Positions 26,232-33,255 of a DNA stretch of 64,000 bases are shown here, one piece after another. The position numbers and the translations under genes are program-made. The stretch's first letter is position 1; every line of letters starts with the position of its first letter. The stretch spans positions 3,711,001 through 3,775,000 of the forward strand of contig NZ_CP119677.1 in assembly GCF_029318685.1 (NCBI RefSeq). The letters run 5' to 3'. A model generated the notes under the pieces. It saw only the letters and a program-made list of their open reading frames with translations, was not told the origin of the DNA and did no database searches. The stretch comes from Ruminiclostridium papyrosolvens DSM 2782 (lineage in GTDB: Bacteria > Bacillota > Clostridia > Acetivibrionales > DSM-1351).

Positions 26232-26914
26232 TGTCTCACCACCTCATCGGAAGAAATTTTACCGTCCACTATAGTTATAACCCTGTCTGCCATACTTGCT
26301 ATATTCATATCATGTGAAATGAGTATAAGTGTCTGATTGTATTTTTTTGCAGAGTATTTTAACAATTCCAGAACCTCTCTGGAGTTTTTTGTATCAAGGT
26401 TTCCTGTAGGCTCGTCAGCTAGAATTATTGATGGTTTATTTGCAAGTGCTCTTCCTATTGAAACACGCTGCTGCTGTCCTCCTGAAAGTTCTGATGGCAG
26501 GTGCTTTCTTCTTTCTTTTAAATCAAGTATATTTAGTAGTTCGTCAATGTATTTCTTATCCTCCTTCCTGCTGTCCAGAAGCAGAGGCATGAGAACATTC
26601 TCTTCTGCTGTCAATACGGGGATAAGGTTATATGCCTGAAATACAAAACCCACTTTTCTTCTTCTGAGTATTGATAAATCTTTTTCCCTTAGTCCGTAAA
26701 TATCCTTGTCATCAATATATACTTTACCGGAAGTGGGTTTATCAACTCCCCCTAATAAATGCAGCAATGTACTTTTACCGGAGCCGCTTGGCCCTATAAT
26801 CGCAACAAACTCACCTTTTTCAACTGAAAAACTTATATTGTCAACTGCTGTTACCTCATTTTGTCCTTTACCATATTTCTTTGTCAAATTTTCGATTCTT
26901 AAAACTTCTTTCAT
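26228..26914 (-). CDS. ABC transporter ATP-binding protein, LolD/MacB type
   Basis: ATPase of 228 residues. Walker A GPSGSGKST near residue 40, signature LSGGQQQRVSIGRAL and Walker B IILADEPTGNLD, with the switch His in LISHD. This is the short ATPase form that pairs with FtsX permeases. ATG 26914 follows GGAGG. It is first in a two-gene operon with the permease. A 12-base perfect direct repeat lies upstream of a TATAAT (27007-27052) and may bind the neighbouring response regulator. Confidence 0.93.
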   Translation of the reverse strand: MKEVLRIENLTKKYGKGQNEVTAVDNISFSVEKGEFVAIIGPSGSGKSTLLHLLGGVDKPTSGKVYIDDKDIYGLREKDLSILRRRKVGFVFQAYNLIPVLTAEENVLMPLLLDSRKEDKKYIDELLNILDLKERRKHLPSELSGGQQQRVSIGRALANKPSIILADEPTGNLDTKNSREVLELLKYSAKKYNQTLILISHDMNIASMADRVITIVDGKISSDEVVRQ

Positions 26915-27006
26915 TTTACTACCTCCATATATTCTTTAGTTCATTTAAAGTAATAGTGAATTATTTTAAAAGCAATCCGCGGCATTGCTTATCTTTCATA
27001 CACTTG

Positions 27007-27052
27007 ATTATACGGAGTTAAAATTACAATTGCATAAATTTTAAAATTACAA
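27007..27052 (-). promoter_or_regulatory. predicted promoter with 12-base direct repeats before the ABC operon
   Basis: On the - strand TTGTAATTTTAA occurs perfectly twice (27041-27052 and 27018-27029), 23 bases apart, and TATAAT follows at 27007-27012. A regulator gene pair lies downstream of the operon it would control. It could be the binding site of the regulator at 22940. Inference. Confidence 0.4.
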
Positions 27053-27081
27053 ATCTGTAAGTTAAAATAAAAAAGTGCAGA

Positions 27082-27230
27082 GGAGCTGTTGCAAAAAAGA
27101 AAGTTTTCCTGTTTTAACAAAGGTAACTCCCGTATAAAATTATATCAATGATTGCTTCCAAGCTTCCATTGATACAATTTATACTCTCGTACAAGTTAAA
27201 AAGGATAGAACTTAATTTTGCGACAGTCCC
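27082..27230. repeat. 149-base element with terminal inverted repeats (MITE-like)
   Basis: The ends GGAGCTGTTGCAAAA (27082-27096) and TTTTGCGACAGTCCC (27216-27230) are inverted repeats matching at 12 of 15 positions. The inside is a long imperfect palindrome, and 35 bases of it (27126-27160) recur exactly at 32888-32922. There is no coding frame. It looks like a small non-autonomous transposable element; the ends resemble those I associate with IS1182-type insertion sequences, which is recollection only. It fills most of the 343-base gap between the ABC operon and GH8. Confidence 0.6.
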
Positions 27231-27257
27231 ATCTACACTTTTTACACATCTTAAAAA

Positions 27258-28388
27258 CTATATATATATTCTGTATTTGCCTGCCAGCATCAGCAAGCTG
27301 AAAAAATAAAGACAGTTATCGTAATATCTGCGCTCTCCTTTTCTTAAAGGGAGTTCCCAGAAATCCTTGACCCACTGATGACGATATTTCCCTTTTGCCG
27401 CCAAGGAACCGGCAGCATTAGTTGCAATTATTGCAACCGGGTGCATGGCAGGCTCATCAAAAGGTTTTCCCGTAATAGTATAGGCCTTGTATTCGCCTAG
27501 TTTTGTATTTTCGCTGAAAAAGGCCTGCAATTTATCTACCGTTTCTCCCAGTGAATTATCCTTGTTGAACCAGGCAGCATCCAAACCTATATTCATTGCT
27601 ACCCTATAGGCATCGGAATAAAATTCATAATCCCTGAACAGCAGCTTGGGAGTACCATCAAATTTTGCATACTCAGGAGCCATTCCGGTATCCTTGTTAC
27701 ATGACATATGCAGATATTTTCTGCTTTCTTCTGCGGCTTTTTTCCAAAAAGGCCTATCCTGTTCATCTGCTTTTAGTGCAAAAAGCTCGTAAAAATGAGG
27801 CAGATGATAAGATGGGTCTGAATAAGCCGCTTCCGGGACAAATTTGATGTAGTAGTTTGAATTGTCCCACATGGCTTTTCCGCCTTTAACAATTTCAGCC
27901 TGATGCAGGCAATGTCTCAAAATCTCTCTTGCCTGAGCACTGTAGTCAAAAGGCGGAATCCCGTCCCCCCATCTGCTGCTTGCAAAGAAAAGAGCCATTG
28001 CGAAATACTCTTCACCGTCAGGCGCAGGGCCATCATAATTCTTTGTGCCGTCAGTTGCCACAGACCATGCAAAATAACCCTGGTACTTACCCTTGGTATG
28101 TTGCATATATGTTTTTGAGAAAAGCCACAGTCTGTCAAATATGTCTTTTCTGTCCATCTGGACGGCCATCATCATGCCGTAACTCATTCCCTCAGTCCGT
28201 GCATCATTGTTGCCTGTATCCATTATGTACCCCATGTCTTTACCCATTTCAAAATAAAGCTTATCCTCGGGGTCAAAAAACATGGTATTGAAAGTTTCAT
28301 CTATTTTCTTTTTGATTAATTCATGGGAAATACCTATTTCAGAAAACAAATCAGGATATTGTTTTGTATAGTATGCTCCGTCTGTCAT
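27258..28388 (-). CDS. glycoside hydrolase family 8, reducing-end xylose-releasing exo-oligoxylanase type
   Basis: Enzyme of 376 residues without a signal peptide, so it acts inside the cell on imported xylo-oligosaccharides. Motifs fit GH8: ARTEGMSYGMMMAV near residue 65 holds the general acid Glu, and DGPAPDGEEYFAMALFFAS the catalytic Asp region. Length and the lack of extra modules match the Rex enzymes, which remove xylose from the reducing end. ATG 28388 follows AGGAGG; an upstream frame extends into corA without a ribosome site. It follows corA by 29 bases on the same strand. Confidence 0.88.
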   Translation of the reverse strand: MTDGAYYTKQYPDLFSEIGISHELIKKKIDETFNTMFFDPEDKLYFEMGKDMGYIMDTGNNDARTEGMSYGMMMAVQMDRKDIFDRLWLFSKTYMQHTKGKYQGYFAWSVATDGTKNYDGPAPDGEEYFAMALFFASSRWGDGIPPFDYSAQAREILRHCLHQAEIVKGGKAMWDNSNYYIKFVPEAAYSDPSYHLPHFYELFALKADEQDRPFWKKAAEESRKYLHMSCNKDTGMAPEYAKFDGTPKLLFRDYEFYSDAYRVAMNIGLDAAWFNKDNSLGETVDKLQAFFSENTKLGEYKAYTITGKPFDEPAMHPVAIIATNAAGSLAAKGKYRHQWVKDFWELPLRKGERRYYDNCLYFFSLLMLAGKYRIYI

Positions 28389-28417
28389 TATGTAACCTCC
28401 TTCAATTTTTTTGTTTA

Positions 28418-29482
28418 CTACCACCACTTTTTCTTTTTAAAATAATAAAGCATGAAGGCAACAATTGCAATCATCACTCCCCATAAAACAGGGTACATGT
28501 ATGGCCAGCCCAGTTCGGGCATATTTCTGATATTCATGCCATATATACCTACAATAAAGGATAAGGGCATAAAGACAGTGGATATAATAGTTAGTACCTT
28601 CATTATTTCGTTCATGCGGTTACTGGTGCTTGAAAGATATATGTCCAACATACTTGAAAGTATATCTCTGATGGTTTCGGTCGTATCCATAGCCTGAACA
28701 ACGTGATCATACAAATCTCTTATAAATATGTTAGTAGACTCATTTATAAGCTCACTCTCACCCCGTTCAAGGGAAGACAAAACATCTCTTAAGGGCCAGA
28801 CAGCCTTGTGAAGGAATAGAACCTGCCTTTTTAGCTTATGTATGGTTTTAAGTGTCTTTGAAGTAGACTGTACTATCAGCTCATCCTCTGCAACCTCAAT
28901 CTCTTCACTGAAGTCCTCCAGTACGGTAAAATAATTGTCCACAATTATATCCAGCAGACAATACATAAGGTAATCTGTGCCAAGCTTTCTTATTCTGCCT
29001 GCGCTAAGGCTTAAACGCTTAATTACCGGCGCAAAAATATCCGTATCCTTTTCACAAAAGGATATAACAAAATTCTTACCCAGAACAAGGCTGATTTGCT
29101 CTATGTCAAATTCACCGAGCTTCTTGTCATAGTTAAGCATCTTTGCACAAATGTACATATAGTCCTGGCTAAACTCGATTTTGGGACGTTGGTCGGTATT
29201 AAGAATATCCTCCATTACCAGTGGATGCAGACCGAATTTATCGCCTATTTGGGCCAGAACTTCAGTCTCATTCAAGCCTTCAATATTCAACCAAATCGCT
29301 TTTCCTTCAGATTGCTTTATTTCAGACAAATCTTTTGAAGAAATATTACTTTGATTGCAAGTATCTTCTCCGTACTCAATCCGGGTTATAACTGTGGTAT
29401 CCCTTTTTTTGTCACCAATGTGAACAAGACTCCCCGGAGGAAGTCCTATTGTTTTTAAACGGGATTTAACAATTTTTTGCAT
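28418..29482 (-). CDS. corA: CorA-type magnesium/cobalt transporter
   Basis: Membrane protein of 354 residues forming a pentameric divalent-cation channel. A large acidic N-terminal cytoplasmic domain is followed by a long helix and two C-terminal spans. The invariant YGMN motif lies at the end of the first span (IVGIYGMNIRNMPE). The C-terminus ends in KKKKWW, the usual basic cap. Length is typical. It lies between the XRE regulator (21 bases upstream) and GH8, and functional linkage to them is not obvious. Confidence 0.95.
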   Translation of the reverse strand: MQKIVKSRLKTIGLPPGSLVHIGDKKRDTTVITRIEYGEDTCNQSNISSKDLSEIKQSEGKAIWLNIEGLNETEVLAQIGDKFGLHPLVMEDILNTDQRPKIEFSQDYMYICAKMLNYDKKLGEFDIEQISLVLGKNFVISFCEKDTDIFAPVIKRLSLSAGRIRKLGTDYLMYCLLDIIVDNYFTVLEDFSEEIEVAEDELIVQSTSKTLKTIHKLKRQVLFLHKAVWPLRDVLSSLERGESELINESTNIFIRDLYDHVVQAMDTTETIRDILSSMLDIYLSSTSNRMNEIMKVLTIISTVFMPLSFIVGIYGMNIRNMPELGWPYMYPVLWGVMIAIVAFMLYYFKKKKWW

Positions 29483-29503
29483 AGTATAAACCCTCTGCTT
29501 TTC

Positions 29504-30196
29504 TTAAAGAATTACTTCCAGTTTTACCAGTCTGGCAACTATCTTGATTTCCTTAGTACTTACAGTCTCAGTTATAAGTGTTCCCCTATTGTAAACCAGA
29601 AGTAGCTTGTCTCCCTGAAGTTTCTTCACCTGTCTTACAGCTCTTTCTCCATTGTATTCAATAAGAAATATGCCGTCTTTATCTATCTGGTTTTCAAGAA
29701 CACCGAAGGCTCTGTCCCCTTTAAATATCCTGAATCCTGCCATATCAGTGTCTTCTATATTCAGATAGAAGACCTTTTCCTTTGCATAACCCTCAACCTT
29801 GTTCTTTTCTATGGGAAGCAATTTTTTGTCTATAATCTTGTCCATTTTGTAGCCGTAAACAGGAACTGTTTTCAAAATATTTCCGAAAGCATCATCCCAT
29901 ACCTGTTGTACAGGTTCATTAGTGGCAACAGACGCCACTTTTTTAACAGGACGGACACTATCCTTATTTCCGGTACTCGGTGCGAACTTATCATCCGAAG
30001 CAAAAAGTCCTATAGGCCCAAGTTCAAAGTCAAGTGCTTTAGAAATCCTGCCAATCATGTCGTCACTAACTATTTTTTTACCTGATTCTATATCCAGTAC
30101 AAAACTCTCTGAAACTCCCAATGCCTTTGCGAGCTGCTTTGGAGTCTTTCCTTTTTTTAACCTCACCTTATTTATTTCTTGGCCTATCCTGCTCAT
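29504..30196 (-). CDS. XRE regulator with degenerate S24/LexA-like C-terminal domain
   Basis: Regulator of 230 residues. The N-terminal helix-turn-helix of XRE type spans about residues 2-58 (IGQEINKVRLKKGKTPKQLA, GVSESFVLDIESGKK). After a linker, the C-terminal 110 residues follow the S24 peptidase-like fold (FRIFKGDRAFGVLE, DGIFLIEYNGERAVRQVKKL). The usual GDSM serine is replaced (DTDM), and the usual catalytic lysine position reads Arg in AVRQVK, so self-cleavage is unlikely. It may instead bind a ligand or partner. ATG 30196 is preferred because the upstream TTG sits on the ribosome site. Confidence 0.8.
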   Translation of the reverse strand: MSRIGQEINKVRLKKGKTPKQLAKALGVSESFVLDIESGKKIVSDDMIGRISKALDFELGPIGLFASDDKFAPSTGNKDSVRPVKKVASVATNEPVQQVWDDAFGNILKTVPVYGYKMDKIIDKKLLPIEKNKVEGYAKEKVFYLNIEDTDMAGFRIFKGDRAFGVLENQIDKDGIFLIEYNGERAVRQVKKLQGDKLLLVYNRGTLITETVSTKEIKIVARLVKLEVIL

Positions 30197-30248
30197 AAAT
30201 AACAATCCCTTCCCCCGTTAAATTACATCACCATATACTAAGGACCTG

Positions 30249-30974
30249 CTATCTTGCCCAAAGTACCAACATAAATGAGTTATACTTGTCAAACTCATTC
30301 CCGCTAAAATCAGCAAAAAGCTTTACTCTTTTAAAGCCTGCATTCAAAACTGCTTCTACCAGTTCATCCTCTCTAAGGGGATAAAGAGGTATTTCATTTT
30401 CATATACCTCACCGTCAACGCTAAGACAAGTATTAAAATATATCCTGTTGCAGCTCCTGTCATATCTGTAGTTTCTCTCAAAAGTAAGTCCTGCATCTTT
30501 GTTTTCAATAGTCGGCAGACCTTTAATGTCTCTAAGTATTATTCTGTCAAAGTTTATTATCTGAAGCACGAGGTTGCCTTCTTTACCGGTCAATTTCTTT
30601 GCTGTCTTTACAAACTCCCTTATCTGCTCCAGATTTTCAAGATGCACTATTGAATTTCCAATGCAAAATACCAAATCAAAGCTATCAGAAATCTTATTCT
30701 GCAACTCAAGCATATTTCCCTGCATAAATTTTACTGATTGATTATTTTCCTTCGCCTTAACCTCAAGCCGGCGTACCATTTCTTTGTCTAAATCCACCGC
30801 CGTAACATTGTAGCCCCGTCTGTCCAGTTCAAGAGAGTACCCCCCTGTCCCACAAGCTATATCCAGTACTGATTTTGGCGGTTTCCCTGCAATCTCCTTG
30901 AGAAAATCAAGCTGCTCTTTTCCCGTCGGAAAAATGTAATCATAATATTTAGATATCTTTTCATAAAATGACAT
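30249..30974 (-). CDS. class I SAM-dependent methyltransferase
   Basis: Cytoplasmic methyltransferase of 241 residues. Motif I is VLDIACGTGGYSLEL near residues 37-51, motif II is the acidic end of VTAVDLDKEMV, and motif IV is FDLVFCIGNSIVHL. The substrate is not evident; the C-terminal part is typical of small-molecule or protein methylases of the Methyltransf_25 kind. It follows trmB by two bases and is certainly cotranscribed with it. Confidence 0.85.
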   Translation of the reverse strand: MSFYEKISKYYDYIFPTGKEQLDFLKEIAGKPPKSVLDIACGTGGYSLELDRRGYNVTAVDLDKEMVRRLEVKAKENNQSVKFMQGNMLELQNKISDSFDLVFCIGNSIVHLENLEQIREFVKTAKKLTGKEGNLVLQIINFDRIILRDIKGLPTIENKDAGLTFERNYRYDRSCNRIYFNTCLSVDGEVYENEIPLYPLREDELVEAVLNAGFKRVKLFADFSGNEFDKYNSFMLVLWAR

Positions 30975-30976
30975 AG

Positions 30977-31687
30977 TTAATTTTCCTCTTTTGTATTTAT
31001 ATCACTGAAAGTAACTTCAGGTGTTTCCATTATATATTCTGCAATCAGGAATTTTATTAGAATTCCATCTTCAGAGAACATTATTTCATGTTCTGTAGGA
31101 ACATTCTCCTCAAAACCACTTTCATGTAAATTCAAGGTCTTATATTTTATTATAAACCCATTTTCTTCAAAATATTTTACTGAATCTTCAAAAAGACCGT
31201 CGTCATCAGTCTTAAACCATATTTCCGCACCTTGCGCCATAAATTGCTTGTACTTTATAAGCTGTTTACCATGTGTCAGTCTTTTTTTCTTGTACGGAGT
31301 CTTAGGCCACGGATTACAGAAGTTAATATAAATCTTGTTAATTGCATCTGTTGTGTCCAGCATATTATCAATTAATTCAATATTCTGGGACATAAGCCTG
31401 ATATTCTTTATTTCCTCAATACCTTTTTCATTATATTCCTTCTCAATCTTTCGCTTTGCCAGTCCAAGAACTTCACTTTTTATATCTACAGCAATATAGT
31501 TAATATTTTGATTGTCAGCAGCAAGCCTGGATATAAAACCTCCCTTGCCGCACCCCAGTTCCAGATGTATCGGATTATTGTTTCCAAAAACCTCCCTCCA
31601 TCTGCCCTTATAACCGGGCGGATCCTTCACATAAAAATCACATGCCGCCAGTTCAGGTCTTGCCCATGGTTTTCTTCTAAGCCTCAC
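30977..31687 (-). CDS. trmB: tRNA (guanine-46-N7)-methyltransferase
   Basis: Enzyme of 236 residues that makes m7G46 in the variable loop of tRNA. Start GTG 31687 gives the usual N-terminus (V)[12 protein letters not shown] and follows GGGAG. Motif I is [15 protein letters not shown], and the family signature [19 protein letters not shown] is complete, including the PWPK core. The C-terminus continues with [12 protein letters not shown], also conserved. Cotranscribed with the methyltransferase at 30249. Confidence 0.95.
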   Translation of the reverse strand: MRLRRKPWARPELAACDFYVKDPPGYKGRWREVFGNNNPIHLELGCGKGGFISRLAADNQNINYIAVDIKSEVLGLAKRKIEKEYNEKGIEEIKNIRLMSQNIELIDNMLDTTDAINKIYINFCNPWPKTPYKKKRLTHGKQLIKYKQFMAQGAEIWFKTDDDGLFEDSVKYFEENGFIIKYKTLNLHESGFEENVPTEHEIMFSEDGILIKFLIAEYIMETPEVTFSDINTKEEN

Positions 31688-31984
31688 AGTATACACTCCC
31701 GTTTTATAAAATAAATATATAAAAATATTTTACAGTCCTCACACCCCCCTGTCCATAATAATTTATACCCATTATGCCATAAATAAATTAAATTTTGTTA
31801 TTTCCTATACAATTATATTGAAATGGGAACATTTCAGACAATGACATGTCTAAAATCGTAACATTAATTGTTATTACCCGGTGCCAAAGTTTGCTTGACT
31901 AACTTTGAGTATTTAAGTAACCTATATACAAAAGGCAATTGGCAGGAAATACATTATTAAATTAATCTGAAAAGGTGGTAGGAA

Positions 31985-32830
31985 ATGGATACTTTGTTAT
32001 TTGTGCTTAAATCAATAGTTCTGGGAATTGTTGAAGGTGTAACGGAATTTCTCCCTATTTCTTCAACAGGGCATTTGATTATATTTGAAAAGCTGATGAA
32101 ATTTGAAAGTGTCAGCCCAAACTATGTTGAAATGTATACATATGTAATTCAGTTAGGTGCCATATTGGCAGTTGTTCTCTTATATTGGAAAAAGATAAGG
32201 GAAACTATTGTAAATTTCTTTCCTCAGAAGGTTGGGTATGAAAAGTCGGGTTTCAAATTCTGGTTTATGATTTTTATAGCGTGTATCCCCGGAGCAGCTG
32301 TTAAGCTTCTGCTGGATAAGCCTGTTGAAAAATATCTCATGTCTACCGTACCGGTAGCTATTGTTCTTATACTTGGCGGTTTTTGGATGATATATGCTGA
32401 AAAGAAGTTCAGAAACAACAATCTGGGTAAACAAAAGCTAAGCGTAACCCCAAAGCAAGCCTTGATAATTGGTGCTTTTCAGTGTCTGGCAATAATTCCG
32501 GGTATGTCCCGTTCCGCTTCAACAATAATAGGTGGATGGGTTGCAGGTCTTTCTACTGTCATAGCGGCAGAGTTTTCATTCTTCCTTGCCATTCCTGTTA
32601 TGTTTGGGTACAGTCTATTGGAAATAATAAAAATAGGGGGCCTGACCTCACTTCCGGCGGCTGAGCTAATTTCTCTTGCAGTTGGGTTTGTTGTAGCGTT
32701 TTTAGTATCTGTGGCTGTAATCAGTCAGTTTATTTCTTATTTGAAAAGAAAGCCTCTCAAATCCTTTGCAATATACAGAATGATTTTTGCAGTTATAGTT
32801 TTAATAGCAGGCTTTATGGGATTCTTTTAA
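31985..32830 (+). CDS. uppP: undecaprenyl-diphosphate phosphatase (BacA)
   Basis: Membrane enzyme of 281 residues that hydrolyses undecaprenyl pyrophosphate to recycle the cell-wall lipid carrier; overproduction gives bacitracin resistance. Both signatures are present: GIVEGVTEFLPISSTGHL (residues 14-31) and PGMSRSASTIIGGW (about 170-183). Seven to eight spans are evident and the length is normal. AGGTGG precedes the ATG. The 290-base upstream region is AT-rich and holds a small hairpin (CAAAGTT / AACTTTG near 31887-31909) but no riboswitch that I can name. Confidence 0.96.
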   Translation: MDTLLFVLKSIVLGIVEGVTEFLPISSTGHLIIFEKLMKFESVSPNYVEMYTYVIQLGAILAVVLLYWKKIRETIVNFFPQKVGYEKSGFKFWFMIFIACIPGAAVKLLLDKPVEKYLMSTVPVAIVLILGGFWMIYAEKKFRNNNLGKQKLSVTPKQALIIGAFQCLAIIPGMSRSASTIIGGWVAGLSTVIAAEFSFFLAIPVMFGYSLLEIIKIGGLTSLPAAELISLAVGFVVAFLVSVAVISQFISYLKRKPLKSFAIYRMIFAVIVLIAGFMGFF

Positions 32831-32847
32831 ACAATGACATTTCAAAA

Positions 32848-32949
32848 GGTTGTCGCAAAACATATAGTTTTTTGTTTTAACACCTATACTCCCGTATAAA
32901 ATTATATCAATGATTGCTTCCATTGATATAATTTTATACGGGAGTATAG
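32848..32949. repeat. second copy of the dispersed repeat, with a perfect 29-base palindrome
   Basis: GGTTGTCGCAAAA (32848-32860) resembles the left end of the 27082 element. The arms 32884-32912 and 32921-32949 are perfectly complementary over 29 bases around an 8-base loop ATTGCTTC. Bases 32888-32922 are identical to 27126-27160. The right terminal repeat seen in the first copy is missing. It lies between convergent genes, where it could also act as a terminator, though it lacks a U-tract. Confidence 0.75.
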
Positions 32950-32965
32950 TGAAGATTAAGCCTAT

Positions 32966-33103
32966 TTATTCCGATACACGAGTTTCCTTACCAAATTTTG
33001 CTCTGGCACTTTCACCTTGAGGATCATGTTTTATATTTTTTGAGTGGAAAGCACCGTCTTCTTTCTGTTTATCACTTTTTTTATTTTTTTTATTACCGCT
33101 CAT
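32966..33103 (-). CDS. small basic protein of 45 residues (CPC_1213-like)
   Basis: A short gene with AAGGAG before ATG 33103. The product begins MSGNKKNKKSDKQKEDG and continues FHSKNIKHDPQGESARAKF, ending TRVSE. The KHDPQ-ESARA-FG pattern matches my memory of a conserved family of tiny clostridial proteins named after CPC_1213, function unknown. It is lysine-rich and has no membrane segment. It is divergent from the reductase gene at 33256. Confidence 0.75.
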   Translation of the reverse strand: MSGNKKNKKSDKQKEDGAFHSKNIKHDPQGESARAKFGKETRVSE

Positions 33104-33183
33104 GTCATTACACTCCTTATACCTATTTTTTTAATCAGATATGCTTATTTTACCTGTAATTTACTTTAATATTCGTATAATTA

Positions 33184-33213
33184 TTGACAGATGAGCAGCT
33201 TATATCGTATTAT
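33184..33213 (+). promoter_or_regulatory. sigma-A promoter of the reductase/ArsR operon
   Basis: TTGACA (33184-33189), an 18-base spacer and TATTAT (33208-33213). It is the cleanest -35 element in this part of the window, 43 bases from the start codon. Confidence 0.65.
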
Positions 33214-33234
33214 TTAAATATAATGATATTAAAA
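33213..33234 (+). promoter_or_regulatory. possible ArsR-family operator
   Basis: TTTAAATAT, four bases, then ATATTAAAA: a 9-4-9 imperfect palindrome with one mismatch, directly downstream of the -10. A repressor bound here would block the operon. The ArsR gene at 35754 is the second gene of the same operon, so feedback control is plausible. Confidence 0.4.
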
Positions 33235-33255
33235 TATTATAGGAGGTCTTAATAT

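Noticed and set aside
31697-31984. Riboswitch in the leader of uppP
   Set aside because: Only a short hairpin is visible; none of the conserved cores that I know could be fitted.
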